A DNA stretch of 64,000 bases from Ailurus styani. Taxonomy: Eukaryota > Chordata > Mammalia > Carnivora > Ailuridae. Within the stretch, counting starts at the first letter, position 1, and the number at the start of each line of letters is the position of its first letter. The stretch is from positions 10,777,313-10,841,312 of the forward strand of contig LNAC01000032.1 in NCBI GenBank assembly GCA_002007465.1. Reading direction: 5' to 3'. Below, one piece after another: positions 1-11,527 of this stretch. The notes below the pieces were generated by a model. That model had not been told where the DNA came from and did no database searches. It was given only the letters and a program-made list of their open reading frames with translations. A program made the translations under genes and the position numbers.

Positions 1-879
1 TGTTAATTCAGCTCTGGAAAATAGAATAATCATCAGTCTTGCCAAAATATTCAGTCTAGATATTAGCTGAAGAATATGGTAAATAATTAAAAAAAACCAT
101 TAGAATACAGCGTAGGCTTATAATGATTCATTAATTCATATGGGACATTAAAAAAGATTAATGATATTAAGAATATGATAAAATTAAAATAATATAATAA
201 AATATAGAATGTAAAAGAATCATGTAAATCTTGTGTAATATTCTAAGCCCCTTCTTTATATAATTTTCCCAGAAACCACATTTAGTTTCATGGCTTTAGG
301 TACCACCTATTTGTACTGATCATTTCCAGATATACAGATTGCTTCCAGTATGTATTTATACTCTGAACTCTCTGAACACCAGTCTTCTATGAATTACTGT
401 CAATATGACATCTCTACCTTGATATTTTGTAACAACTACAAAACTAACATTTCAAAATTGAAATTGTCTTTCTCTCAGTCCTGCTCTAGCTTCTATTTTC
501 TCTATCAGACGAGTGCTTATATTCTTTAGCCAGGATATTGTCACATGACCACCCTTCTCTGGCAGAAGGTGGTGGGAAGGGAGGGTGGAAACAACTTATA
601 CTAATTCTAGGCCTACTGGAATTAACCTTCACGAGTACAATGATTCTCTGGTTTTGCTGGACTCAATTGCCTAGTTTTCCTCATCCATGTGATATCAGTT
701 GGAGACACTAATATAGCTTTTATATATAGAATATATAAAGTAGGGCATGTTCCTATAATAGCTTAATACATTTTTTTCAGTCATTTTTGTCATCATGTCT
801 GCAATATTGATCTTTTGTAATACTCCTTGGGAGGGAAAAAAAAAAGAGGAGCTATGTAGTTACTCAGACCTTAGTTTAG
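1..879. other. AT-rich non-coding sequence, no gene recognised
   Basis: No exon, RNA gene or confident repeat is recognised here. The sequence is AT-rich with many stop codons in all frames. Its position upstream of a phase-0 internal exon on the + strand suggests intron of the STPG2-like gene, but no splice site can be tied to it. Confidence 0.5.
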
Positions 880-1066
880 TTTGTGCCCCTACTAGTTATG
901 TATAAAGCTAAGTTATTGAATCTCTGTGGATGTTATTTTCCATTTTGGACAAACTTGAGTACTGTTGTCCATCTTGCAGGATTTTTAAGGATTAAAGATA
1001 ACAGGAATATATCAAGTATGGTGTCTGCCACACAGTGGTGCTCAGTAAATATAGGGAATTAATGTT
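880..1066 (+). repeat. MIR SINE fragment
   Basis: The segment follows the MIR body in order: a splice-like 'gaatctctgtgg' part, then 'ggattaaagataacag', then the typical 'tgtctgccacacagtggtgctcagtaaat' tail block (18-base pieces recognisable individually). It is degenerate, as expected for an ancient mammalian tRNA-derived SINE. Family assignment is from memory. Confidence 0.55.
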
Positions 1067-1903
1067 TCTTCATTTCATTTGTGAGAAGGATCAAAGAGAG
1101 GGAGAACAAAAAGCACTACCTTAGAAAGTATTGATTGTAGAAGTGAGAGTTTTATAGACTAAGGAAAGCCTTTAAACTACAATAAAACCTTTCCGTGATA
1201 CATAGATGTATGCTAGTAAAAAGACCTTAGGTACTTCCCCATCCCTCCATACACCCTTGGTGCAATCTCATAGTATTATAGCATGGATATATATGGATAA
1301 ACTTTAGAATGAGGCCACTTCCAATTATACTGGCAGAAAAAGCAACAATTAAATTAGATGTGAAACTAAAGTGTATAGAAGAAAATGAAAATCTCAAAAT
1401 CTTAACGTTAGACTTCTCTGTGGATCTTATTCACAAACCTTGTTGGGTAACCATTATAATTTTGTCAGTTTTAGTATTTTTTATTTTGAGTTCTATACTG
1501 GAATAATCAGTCTAAGTCCATGGCGAAGTTTCAGGTACTACATGCATACTATTATGTTCTGTGCAAATATGAGAGATCTTGCAAACTATCATCTGTATTT
1601 CAAAGAGAGATGCAGAAATGCCAAGAGTTATGGGTGGTATTCATCAGTCTATCTTTATAGTCCTATCTATTCAGTTAATATTATTGGACTATTATTTGTC
1701 AAAAGTATAAAGCTGACTTTTTCCTTCTCAAAATTACCATCAGCACAACTCTTAGACTTGGTGGGTACCATTGTTATATTTTCTGCTACATTTCTATCTT
1801 CATGAAATATTTTATATTTTTTAGTTTTGTAGAATGGGAGAGATAGACTTCTGTTTGAACAAGGTAGATTAAATCCATGCTTCTATCTTAGGTTCCTCCC
1901 TCC
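1067..1903. other. Non-coding sequence, nothing recognised
   Basis: Two overlapping small reading frames occur (1309-1506 and 1440-1805) but neither has homology I recognise, PG repeats or splice borders of the right phase. I treat the stretch as intronic. Confidence 0.4.
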
Positions 1904-2410
1904 ATTAGTTTGCTAGGAATGTCATAAATAAGTACCACAGCCTGGGAGGCATAACAGAAGAAATTTATTTTCCCACTGTTCTGGAGACTAAAAGTCTGAG
2001 ATCAAGGTGTTAGCAGTGATTTCTTTTTCTTTCTTTTTTTTTTTTTAGATTTTTTATTTATTTATTTGACACAGAGAGAGAGATCACAAGTAGGCAGAGA
2101 GGCAGGCAGAGAGAGAGAGGGGGAAGCAGGCTGTAGCAGTGATTTCTTCTGAGACCTCTGTCCTTGGCTTGTAAATGGCTTCTTTTTGTGTCTTCACATG
2201 GACTTTCCTCTGTGCACACTCATGTCTATGTTCAATATTCCTTTTCTTATGAAGACACCAGTCATACAGAATTAGGGCCTACCCTAAAAACCTCATTTTA
2301 CCTTAAGTATATTTTTAAAGACCTTATCTCCAAATACAGTTATATTCTGAAGTACTGGGGGTTAAGACTTCAAAATATGAATTTTGGGGAGATACAGTTT
2401 GGCCCATAAC
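1904..2410 (-). mobile_element. MLT1-type solo LTR (ERVL-MaLR), interrupted by a CAN-SINE
   Basis: Read on the minus strand, the segment runs from a 'tgttatgggcc' start through 'ccaaaattcatattttga', 'atctccaaatacag'-type blocks (in reverse) to a 'tttgctaggaatgtcat' end. This is the order of the MLT1 LTR consensus as I remember it. It lacks internal retroviral sequence next to it, so it is a solo LTR or fragment. A CAN-SINE at 2026-2133 split it later, so the LTR is the older element. Confidence 0.75.
2026..2133 (-). mobile_element. CAN-SINE, 5'-truncated, minus strand
   Basis: A T-run (reverse complement of the A-tail) leads into 'gattttttatttatttatt' and a GA-rich block, then stops inside the body at 'gaagcaggct', so the tRNA-like head is missing. 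A 15-bp target duplication, tagcagtgatttctt, flanks it at 2011-2025 and 2134-2148. The identical flanks indicate a clean retrotransposition into the MLT1 LTR. Confidence 0.9.
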
Positions 2411-4728
2411 ACTCCCAAAGACCCACTAAATTAATCAGTAAAAGAATAAGGAAGGTGCAATACTACAAACACAGAAAGAATGGAAGAGGAGATGATCATA
2501 GATAAAAGATGTCTTCAGTTTTCAAATATGAAAAGCTAATGGGTAAATGTGAAATAGTAGAATAGAGAAAGCTGCTATGTAAATATCTTCAGAGAGGGAT
2601 GCCAACAAGAAAGCTAGCTCACCTTATAGTACCTTTAAAAAGCCCAGGAATATCAATTACTTTGGATGTGGCAGGTGGGACTGAAAATAGCAGGGTCTGT
2701 GATAATCCAGATAGGAAGCACAATCTCTTATAGCTAGGTGACTTCCTCATCTCCACTTCAGGAGAAGACGTGAGGTCTGTTGGTGGAGAAGTCAAATGAG
2801 ATAGTCTCTGGACTTAGGAACACTGAGATAAGAGAGGAAAGGGATGAGATGATGTAACAAAAATGGAGGGTATTCCTAGACTCCAGATAAAAAGAATCAG
2901 AGCTCCTTGGAGAAACGGCTGATTCAAGGTCTGGAGCAGTAATTACATCTGAAGTATCTGAAGCACCTTGTCGTACCAGAAATCAAGGGAGCCATGAAAG
3001 ACTACTGGGGGTCATGTCAAAAGGACACAAGTAAGTTCCCACCAGGCAAAGATGGGATAATTTCTGTACCAAAGAGCAATACAAATATATTTAATCCATT
3101 AGTTTAAAATTAGAATTTTAGAAGCCCATTGATTGGTATTGGAAGATGGAAGAATCTGCTTGGTATTTCGAAACTGATAAATAAAAGGAAAAAAACCCCC
3201 AAGCATTTATCTTGCTCTTGAACTATACCTTAGGGTAACTAAATAATTGTTGAGAGAAGTCTCTCTTTATAGAAGCATTTCAGTTATAGGAGTATTTCAG
3301 GCAATAAATAAGAAGGAATTATAGAATTATATTATCATTTTGGAACCCCTACAAAATTACTGCATCTAGTCAGTAATCATTAATGTCTGCTAACGCTGCA
3401 GAATGGAAAGAACCAGCTATTTTATGTGCCTCCTGGTGGAAGTATACAGCGCCACCTATGAAGTAATCTTGAAAAAAAATTGAATTAGAATCTGATCAAG
3501 CCCTTATATCAAACTGCTGGTTTACTGAAGTATGAGGGACAGGAGACACATAGATGTTCAGTCAAGAAAATACGAACTGTAGAAATGCTTAAAAATTGGA
3601 CAAAAACTTAGCTTTTTTATCAAATAAAGTAAAAGAAAAAAAGTGATGGAGAAGAAAACTATAGATTATAAGAGGCTTAAAAATATTGATCCCTGCTAAG
3701 TATGGGCTTTAACTGGGTTCTTATTCAGATAAACATATAGAAAAAAATACATATATTTATTATACACATAAATTTATGAGACAGTCACAAAAATTGGAAC
3801 TGAATAATCAAATCGTTTTTTTAAGATAATAGAAAAATGGCTTTGTGTTTATATCAAAGAGCCCCTTATTTTTCAGAAATACATGCTGAATGAAATATGT
3901 ATTGATAAAATTATGATATTTTGGATTTGCCTCTACATCACTGGAGTGAGAATTGGGGAAGTTGGGCGGATTAGGAAACAAATTTGAATATGAGTTGAGA
4001 ATTATTGACCCTGGGTGATGGGGATAAGGAAATTTCTCACCCCATTCTCTGTGTTTTTTTGAATGTTTTTAATTTTTCATAATTAAAAGTAAAGCAAGAA
4101 GAAAATCAGGGTGTAAGTGAAAGTTTATATATAGAATGGAAGAGAGTTCCAGGTACATTTCCCACTCACCTAACTAGTCAGCCAGACCTGAGAAAAAACT
4201 GACATTTTGGGGCCCACTAATGCAATGGCTGAGTTACGATTCCATGACAGCATAATGAAGTCTAATACATTTTAAGTTGAATCTATCCATATGTGGATTT
4301 TTCAACCAACTCTTTTAGTGGCTCACTCTTAAATCTGCATGGGGAACAAGAGATCACCAGACATTTGAGGACATCCTCCAGTGTGAAACACAGAGAAAAA
4401 CAAAAAACCCCTAATCAATAAAACTTCAAGAAAAAAGACAAGAAAGAGAACAGAATTATAAATAAAATTGTAATTAATATCCTTGGAAAGATGGAGCATT
4501 ATGCACGTGTGAATAAAGATCTAGAGAATTAGAAAATTAAAAATATGATTGCAGAAGTTAAAATTATAGACTGTGAGCTGAAAGAAATACCTGGTCACCT
4601 GGTCTCACCATAGTCCTTATTTACATGAAGGGGACGCTGAAACCCTAGGAAACAACGGTGGTTACCGAACCTTTGGAAAGTGATTGCACCTGGATGAGGC
4701 CTAGCAATGTGATTTTTGAACCGATTTA
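2411..4728. other. Non-coding sequence, no element recognised
   Basis: No exon or repeat family could be named in this 2.3 kb. It contains only short open frames and AT-rich sequence. A weak MIR-like stretch may be present around 4580-4690, but I could not support it. Confidence 0.4.
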
Positions 4729-5118
4729 GGTCTCCATCCTGATTGCACATTAGAATCAACCAAAAACTTTTTTTTTTAAAGATTTTATTTATTTATTTGA
4801 CACAGAGAGAGAGAGGTCAGATCACAAGTAGGCAGAGAGACAGGCAGAGAGAGGAGGAAGCAGGCTCCCCGCTGAGCAGGGAGCCTGATGCGGGCCTCGA
4901 TCCCAGTACCCTGAGATCATGACCTGAGCCAGAGGCAGAGGCTTTAACCCACTGAGCCACCCAGGCGCCCAACCAAAAACCTTTAAATTAAAAAAAAAAA
5001 AGCACCTGGGTCTCATTTCCATTGGCTTTAATTTGAATAAGGTGGATTGAGTCATTGTTATTTTCTAAGTTTTCCAGGTGATTATCATGTGCAGCCTGGG
5101 TTTAGAACCACTAATCTA
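4729..5118 (+). mobile_element. MER5-like hAT DNA transposon fragment, split by a CAN-SINE
   Basis: The parts 'cacattagaatcaacc' before the SINE and 'gcacctgggtctcatttcc' through 'gtttagaaccacta' after it read as the two halves of a MER5A-like non-autonomous element. The SINE at 4768-4970 lies between them with its own target duplication. The identification rests on remembered consensus blocks and is degenerate. Confidence 0.55.
4768..4970 (-). mobile_element. CAN-SINE, full length, minus strand
   Basis: The element starts with a T-run and 'aaagattttatttattt', passes a GA-rich block with 'cacaagtaggcagagag', then 'aagcaggctcc', 'gatcatgacctgagcc', and ends at the tRNA-like head 'ccacccaggcgccc'. 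A 10-bp target duplication, aaccaaaaac, lies at 4758-4767 and 4971-4980. The sequence is of the mustelid-type subfamily. An apparent open frame through it on the minus strand is an artefact of the SINE. Confidence 0.95.
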
Positions 5119-5489
5119 GTGTCAGCTTCTCAAAAGCAGACCCCTTGCTTCCTTTATTACTATATACCAGTGCTTTGCATTTAGTAAACTTTTAGTATTT
5201 TTAATGAAAAAAATAATCGTCATTGATGGTGACTCCAAGGTAGGGGAGTGAAGGTAAAACTGTGTGGCTTCCCCTAGTCCTCCTAACCCCTGTATGCCAT
5301 CCGATCATCAAATGAATAATTATACCCTGGTTTTTATTTGAAGCAAGAAGCCCATTTTTATTAGGTTATACATGAAAAGATGCCATAAACAACCTGCCCA
5401 AATAATCTTTAACCTCTGTTCCCAATGCAGAATACTCCTAAGATCTAGGCCTTCTTCCTTGGGATATATGTGTTTTGCAGACGATGCTG

Positions 5490-5660
5490 TAATAGTGATC
5501 TCTTTTGGACCGAGCTGTGGTTCCTTATTATACATGAGAATCATCTGTGAGCCTTGTTAAAACTGTAGATTCCTCTACAAGATTCTGATCCACTAGATCT
5601 CAAATGAGACACTGTGGGGAGGGGGCTGTGTATTTAATAGGTTGATACTAATACAGATAA
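5490..5660 (+). mobile_element. MER5-like DNA transposon fragment
   Basis: Blocks such as 'catgagaatcatctgtgag' and 'gttaaaactgtagattcc' followed by 'gattctgatccactagat' match the MER5A order (rejoined from memory). It is old and shows no recognisable terminal duplication. Confidence 0.5.
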
Positions 5661-6005
5661 TCTGTTGATAACAATTTGAAAAAGCAGGATAAACATTGTA
5701 GCATTTTCAGCCTGTGCCTAGGGTTTGGTCTTCTCAAAGTCTTTCCACCTTTATATTGTCATAAATGGAGACTTGTCATGAGTGGTCATTGTCTTCTATT
5801 TAAAAAATTTTTTTTAATTGGCTATTAAATCCTAAGCTTATCTTTTTAGAAGAAAAGTCCTAATTGTACTGCTGTATCTTATTTTAATGAAAAAAAGTTC
5901 AGTAACATTAGGAACTTTTTGAAAAAAACAGTAAAAAAGGAAGAAGTACTCATTGAAGAGGTCAAGATTTAATTTCTTTTTTATTTTTATTTATTTATTT
6001 GTTAA

Positions 6006-6205
6006 TTTTTAAAGATTTTATTTATTTATTAGAGAGAGAGAGAGATGAAGAGAGGAGCACAAGCAGGGAGCAAAAACAGCAGGCAGAGGCAGAAGCAGAC
6101 CCCCTGCTGAGCAAAGAGCCTGATGCGGGACTCGATCCCATGACCCTGGGATCATGACCTGAGCCGAAGGCAGACGCTCAACTGACTGAGCCACCCAGGC
6201 ATCCC
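6006..6205 (-). mobile_element. CAN-SINE, full length, minus strand
   Basis: Diagnostic blocks in order are 'aaagattttatttattta', a GAGA run, 'cctgctgagcaaagagcc', 'tgatgcgggactcgatccc', 'gatcatgacctgagccga' and 'ctgagccacccaggcatccc'. The GA block has the 'agagcacaagcagggagc' form of the older, pan-caniform subfamily and not the 'aagtaggcagagag' mustelid form. No clean target duplication was found, which suits an older insertion. Confidence 0.9.
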
Positions 6206-6899
6206 TCATTTCTGTTTTAATGCAAAATAGTTTCCAAGACTAAATTCACTTACTAATTATTCAGTCTTTTCTCTGTGATCCATAGTAACGGCCACTTATA
6301 CTACTGTTTATAATAGTAGGAAGGTCATCCCAGTTTGTCAGTAGCTGAGTATTTTTTCCAAGTCTGCCAATATGGAGAAGATGGATATAGCATATCTGTT
6401 AAGTTCAAGAAAATAGATTAATATTGTGTATTTGAAGTTATGCTCTCTATATTTCTATATTTGATTTGTATCTCATAGGTTTTTATAAATACAGAATTCT
6501 ATAGATGTTTCTTTAATTCTAAACCCAACTTACTATAAGTTCATAGATTTAAAAACAATCTTACATGCCATAGCCAAAGTGCATCTATTCTACCAGCCAC
6601 CAAATAATGGCATAGATTTATTCATCTGAGACAAGATAACATGGATCTTTGCATAAATTTTTAGAATCAAGCCTATTAATATGAAAAGGTACTTATATAT
6701 AAGGATTTCTCTTAGATAAATATTTTCCAAGTATTATTATTATTATATATAAACTAAATATGTGGGCTTTAAGATATTTTACTATTATTATAAGTGGCTA
6801 ATGTTCTTATTTGGAGCCACATTATTTCCCTGAGGAACGTGTCTCCAAATCCATTAGATGATTGGTGAAAATCTAGGATTCAATGCATGGCATTCATGC

Positions 6900-7620
6900 A
6901 TTTTTTTGGGCAAATATTTGCTGAGCACCTACTATGCTCCACATATTCCTCTGTACTCTAAAGATATAGTATCAAACAAAACAAATAACTTAAAACATAC
7001 AGAAACTTAGAACATAACAGAAAATTGTATTTTGGATAGTAAAAAGTGGTAAAGTTAAAACATAGGAAAGGGGGTTAGAATTATTTAGAGGAGGCAGTTA
7101 AATTTTAGATTGAGTGGCCTGGAAGTGACTCGTTAAGAAGGTAACATTGAATAGTGACATGACTGAAATGAAGGAGTGAGCTGTGGAGCTATTTAGGAGA
7201 ACATTCCAGACAAAGAGTACAAAGGTCCTCAGGTTGATATATGCCTGATCTTTGTGATAAACAGAATGAATGGAAATGTGAGGATAATAGGAGATTAGGT
7301 TAGAGTGGTGATAGTGTCTGGGGTGAAATTCATATCGTAATAAAGACCTTGATTTTTGTTCAAAATGAGATTGCAAGGCATTGGATAGATTTGAGAAGTC
7401 AAGTGGTGCAGTCTGATCCATCACTAGGTGCCATGCTGAAAGTAGACTGAAGGAGGACAAGGGTAGAAGCAGGAAGGCAGAAAGATTTTGCAATAATCCT
7501 GGTGAAAGATGGAGGCTTAGATTAGAGTGGTATCTGTGAAAGTAGAGAGAAAAGGTTGGTTCTGGACATATAATCATGATAGAGATGACAGAATTTGCTG
7601 AGGGAATTTTATTATGCACC
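6900..7620 (+). repeat. Ancient mammalian interspersed repeat (L2-class or similar), degenerate
   Basis: The stretch opens with 'tttgctgagcacctactatg', goes on with an 'aacattgaatagtgacatga' block, 'gagaacattccagacaaag', 'tacaaaggtcctcaggttga', and 'tttgcaataatcctggtg', and ends near 'gacagaatttgctgaggg'. I recognise this order as one widely dispersed old mammalian repeat but cannot name its library entry with certainty. A 173-codon reverse-strand open frame at 7098-7619 runs through it and I judge that to be chance. A second copy starts at about 52225. Confidence 0.5.
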
Positions 7621-7921
7621 CAAGTATGTAATTCATAAACTAAGGAATAATTCTTTTAACTATAGAAAAGTGGAGGAGGTATGTATGAAACAGAAGATTT
7701 GAAACTTTTTTATACTATGAAAGGTACCTATCAAAGTAATTAAAGTATTTGATGATTAATATATAGTACTTCTTGGTATATTTTTAAATAACACTTTTTG
7801 TATATATTTGATAAATATATGTAATACATGTGCTTAAATTCTTGATATATAGGAATACATCTAAAGTTAAGTATGTTTAACTAAGATAATAAAAAAGTCA
7901 ATCCTGGTATTTACTGAATTA

Positions 7922-8118
7922 AATTTTTTTTAAAGATTTATTTATTTATTTGACACACAGAGAGAGATTACAAGTAGGCAGAGAGGCAGGCAGAGAGAGA
8001 GGAGGAAGCAGGCTCCCTGCTGAGCAGAGAGCCCGATGCGGGCCTCGATCCCAGGACGCTGAGATCATGACCTGAGCCGAAAGCAGAGGCTTTAACCCAC
8101 TGAGCCACCCAGGCGCCC
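7922..8118 (-). mobile_element. CAN-SINE, full length, minus strand, 0.5 kb upstream of a coding exon
   Basis: A mustelid-type copy with T-run, 'aaagatttatttatttattt', 'acaagtaggcagagaggcag', 'gcaggctccctgctgagc' and head 'gagccacccaggcgccc'. An 11-bp target duplication, ttactgaatta, lies at 7911-7921 and again from 8119. It sits antisense in the intron ahead of the exon at 8634. Antisense CAN-SINEs carry pyrimidine tracts that can act as cryptic splice acceptors in dogs (established knowledge), but no use of this one is shown. Confidence 0.95.
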
Positions 8119-8633
8119 TTACTGAATTAATTTTTATCTATTGTAAAGTATCTTGTCATAACTTATTGTCTTACATTTTTAAATATTTGTATTTGAAATA
8201 AAATATATCCTGAAGCTTATTTGTTGAAAACAAAATAGCCTGTTGATTAACAGAAATTTGAAAAGACAGTGAAATATTTTCTTAGAGAAGATTTGTTTGT
8301 ATACATTTAAATAGAAGAAATATAGAAGCCACCTTTATTCGCTAATTTTGTGAAGTAGATAATCTTTTCTGTGCTCTATCAGTAGAGGGCAGCAAAGTTT
8401 CAAGTAGTGTGTTTTCAGGTTCCTAGGAAGATTTGCTAACGGAAATTTTTTTTTTGTTGTTTCTCTTAAGAAGTTTGTTCTGGCTTGCCTTTTAATGAAA
8501 TGCTTTGGTAATATCATATAGGAATTTGCTTAAAAACCTTGTAGCTTTGGTTCATATATTTAGCCAACTGTTCCCTTAGGTACTATAGATGCTTTCTTAA
8601 TGAGAACATGTATTTTTCCTTTCTGTAATTTAG

Positions 8634-8741
8634 GGAGTACCAGGGCCTGGAAAATATGACATTAAAAGTCAATTTCAGAAGGCCGAAAGTATGATATCAA
8701 GTGTAAATGATGCATCACCTGCTTTTCTTTCTCAATCCCAG
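8634..8741 (+). CDS. STPG2: STPG2-like internal exon 1 of 4 in window (sperm-tail PG-rich repeat protein)
   Basis: This 108-bp exon encodes 36 residues in phase 0 at both ends. It follows a pyrimidine-rich acceptor (tatttttcctttctgtaatttag) in part and ends CAG before a GTAATG donor. The peptide opens with GVPGPGKYDI, a sperm-tail PG-rich repeat of the PGPG-x-Y form, followed by a segment with KAESMISS and ending in FLSQSQ. The family is named for its PG-rich repeats and is found in flagellar and microtubule-associated proteins; for STPG2 itself the exact function is poorly defined. The identity comes from the repeat pattern, the exon series and recollection of the human protein. Another STPG family member is the main alternative. 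The next exon is 5.4 kb downstream. Confidence 0.87.
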
Positions 8742-9634
8742 GTAATGTTCTATAGTCATTTTCATACATAGAGCATAATAAATACAATGTGAAGCCAGCA
8801 ACAAATCTGATGGTATTTAGGGAGATCATAAAAAGAAAAAATGATATTTAAGCAAATTGGAAACAGATATGGGTGGGCCAAATCATACTGCCAAAAAATA
8901 TGGGTAAATGAAATGAAATAAGATTATAATATTAACAGTAACATGCAAAGGTGAATATTTGAATGAAACCATCTATTAAACATTTTAAATTTGGTATATA
9001 TGAACGTTCTGTTTAGCTTGTAAGAGATTTAGTCTGAGTTTTAAAATATACTCTGCCAATGAGTAAGTAGAGTATTAACATGTAATCTTTAAGGACATTC
9101 ATATTTTTCAGAGAAGGTTCTGAAGGCTCTCTGTGGGGGGTGAGGGTAGATCATATCTACAACTGCAACTAGGGTCTTTATTTGTTATGCAAGAGTCTAT
9201 TTCACAGTATTTGTATCACCTTTTCCAGAGTATACACCAAGGCAATTTGAAGGTATCTAAGATATTTCCATGGCAATTTAATACCAGCAAACTTTTATAA
9301 TGTGGCAGCCTCTAGATCAAAGTAGTTGCAGTATTTATTTAACTCCTCTACATACAGCTCTGATTATTTTAATTTATCTTAACTCAGGAAGGTTATTAAC
9401 TTTCAGATGACTACAGGTTACTACTTCAGTTTCATTGTACTTAAGAGGCACCTCCTTGGAGACAAGGAGATGAATTGCAGATATATTTTTGGAGATATAA
9501 TTAACATGACTTTTTAGTGGGTTAGATGTTGTGCTAAGGGAGTGGGAAGAATCAAGAATGAATACCAAGTGTCTGCCTTGAGCGACTTGATAGTACTTAA
9601 GGTACTATACAAAATGGATGTGTGAAAATAGGAT

Positions 9635-9637
<3 letters not shown>

Positions 9638-9674
<37 letters not shown>
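9638..9674 (+). repeat. (GT)n microsatellite
   Basis: About 18 uninterrupted GT units, ending next to the target duplication of the following CAN-SINE. Likely length-variable between individuals. Confidence 0.97.
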
Positions 9675-9677
<3 letters not shown>

Positions 9678-9685
9678 TTGTTTTT

Positions 9686-9915
9686 TATTTTTTATTTTTT
9701 AATTTATTTTCTTTTTTTTAAAGATTTTATTTATTCATTTGACACAGAGAGAGAGATTACAAGTAGGCAGAGAGGCAGGGAGAGAGAGAGGAGAGAGGAG
9801 GAAGCAGGCTCCCCGCTGAGCAGAGAGCCCGATGTGGGCCTCGATCCCAGGACCCTGGGATCATGACCTGAGCCAAAGGCAGCGGCTTTAACCCACTGAG
9901 CCACCCAGGCACCCA
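9686..9915 (-). mobile_element. CAN-SINE, full length with long AT-rich tail, minus strand
   Basis: The 13-bp duplication tgtccttgttttt at 9673-9685 and 9916-9928 defines the ends. The tail is an extended T/A-rich tract; the body has the mustelid-type 'acaagtaggcagagaggcag' and 'gccacccaggcaccca' blocks. It landed directly at the edge of the GT microsatellite. Confidence 0.93.
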
Positions 9916-10394
9916 TGTCCTTGTTTTTAAAAAAATATCACTTTTATAACTAGAACCCTCAGTTCTTATGCTATTTCTGTTCCTCTAATATGTAGTCCTT
10001 ACTTGATATTACTTGACACCAATTACAAAATTTTAAATATATTTTCAGAAATGGAAAAGAATATGATATAAATTTTGTTTAAGGGGATGATGAAGAAAAC
10101 AATAATGGGTCTGGGGTGAAAGATACAGAAGAATTAAAACCAATAGGACTACCTGCTAGGGGTAGTGTTGGTGGTTGGTTGAATATGAATGGATATACTT
10201 AATGACTGATAGAAAAAGCAATAATGCAATTAACAAGGTAGATTTAGAACACATAATTTTTGGTTTATAGAAATAGATATTTTTCTGGGATATTTCTTTT
10301 AGTTATTGATTTAAAGAGTTACCTGGTATTTTATCTAAATGCATTGAATTTTTTATGTCTTCAACTATTAGTTTTTAAAACATAAGACTTCTTT

Positions 10395-10525
10395 TACAAC
10401 AACGGTGCTCAGTTTTGCTGTGTATCAAGAACACCTGGAGAATTATAACACATTTGGTACTCAGGTGCCTCCTTCCTCTTTTCCAGAGACTGATTAAATT
10501 CATCCAGAATCAGGCCGGGGATCAG
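10395..10525 (+). mobile_element. MER5-like DNA transposon fragment
   Basis: 'caagaacacctggagaat' followed by a degenerate middle and 'gaatcaggccggggatcag' match the MER5A order. The fragment stops near 10525, just before the L1 insertion at 10575. Confidence 0.45.
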
Positions 10526-10574
10526 TATTCCTTTTGTATAAGAAAGAAGGTAAAAGTGAGAAACATACATATAA

Positions 10575-11063
10575 TGCTGCAATAAGGAGAAGGGTGCATA
10601 TATCTTTTCAAATTAGCATTTTGTTTTCTCTGGGTAAATATCCAGTAGTGGAATTGCTGGATCATATGGCTAATTTTATTTATAATTTCTCATGGAACCT
10701 CTACACTGTTTTCCACAGTGGCTGCATCAGTTTACGTTCCCAACAACAGTGCATGAGGATTCCTTTTTCTCCACATCCTCACCAACACGTTATTTCTTGT
10801 CTTTTTGATTCTAGCCATTCTGGTGGGTGTAAGTTTGTGATTTTGATTTGCATTTTCCTGATGATTAGTGATGTTGAACATCTTTTCCTGTGTCTGTTGG
10901 GCATTTGTCTGTCTTTGTATGTCCAAAATGTAGACATTTTGGAAAAATGTCTATTTGGGAATTTTTATTGCAGTATTTGCAATAGCCAAGATATGGAGGC
11001 AACCCAAGTGTCCATCAGTAGATGAATGGATAAAGAAGTGACACACATGTGCGTGTGCGTGCG

Positions 11064-11111
<48 letters not shown>

Positions 11112-11527
11112 TCCTGCACTGGAATATTACTCAGCCATAAAAAAGAATGAGATCTTGCCATTTGCAATGACATGAATGGACATAGAGGGTATAATGTTAA
11201 GAGAAATAAGTCAGACAAAGACAAATACCATATGATTTCATTCATATGTAGAATTTAAGAAACAGAACAAATGAATTAACAAGGAAAAAAAGAGACAAAC
11301 AACAACCCCTCCCCCCACCCCCAGACTCTTAAATATAGAGAATAAACTTGTAGTTGTTAGAGCAGAGGTGGGTGGGAAGATGGATGAAATAAAGGAGATT
11401 AAGAATATACTTATCGTGATGAGCACTGAGTAATATATAGAATTATACAACCCTTATGTTGTACACCTGAAACATATAACACTGTATGTTAATTAAACTT
11501 CAATAGCAAAATGGAAAAGAAAAAATA
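10575..11527 (+). mobile_element. 5'-truncated LINE-1 with twin-priming inversion
   Basis: From about 10960 to 11527 the sequence is the sense-strand L1 3' end: 'aatagccaagatatgg', 'gatgaatggataaagaag', 'tggaatattactcagcc', then 3' UTR 'gttgtacacctgaaacat' and an A-rich tail. From 10575 to about 10955 it is the adjoining upstream ORF2 segment but inverted; the minus strand encodes an ORF2 C-terminal peptide with MARIKKTRNN. The two parts meet at neighbouring consensus positions. A 14-bp imperfect duplication (aaacatacatataa at 10561-10574; aaacatacacataa at 11528-11541) flanks the whole. This is the classic inverted-5' L1 structure. No intact ORF remains. Confidence 0.88.
11042..11107 (+). 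repeat. Compound CG/CA microsatellite inside L1
   Basis: A 'gtgcgtgcgcgcgcgcgc' block is followed by about 19 CA units. It lies at the spot where carnivore L1 3' regions commonly carry a CA tract (a similar tract occurs at 56089 and, reversed, at 25291). The CG block can be read as decayed or expanded CA/TG sequence. Confidence 0.95.

Noticed and set aside
4822..5055. Open frames through CAN-SINEs on either strand (also 6018-6209, 9731-9916, 35750-36034, 36262-36444, 48375-48596, 51955-52161, 55560-55832)
   Set aside because: All encode variants of the same WVAQSVxxLPSAQVMIPGSWD-like translation of the SINE head, each inside a separate retrotransposed copy. They are artefacts, not genes.
7098..7619. 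173-codon minus-strand open frame
   Set aside because: It runs through an ancient interspersed repeat, has low-complexity serine/leucine content, no domain and no splice context.
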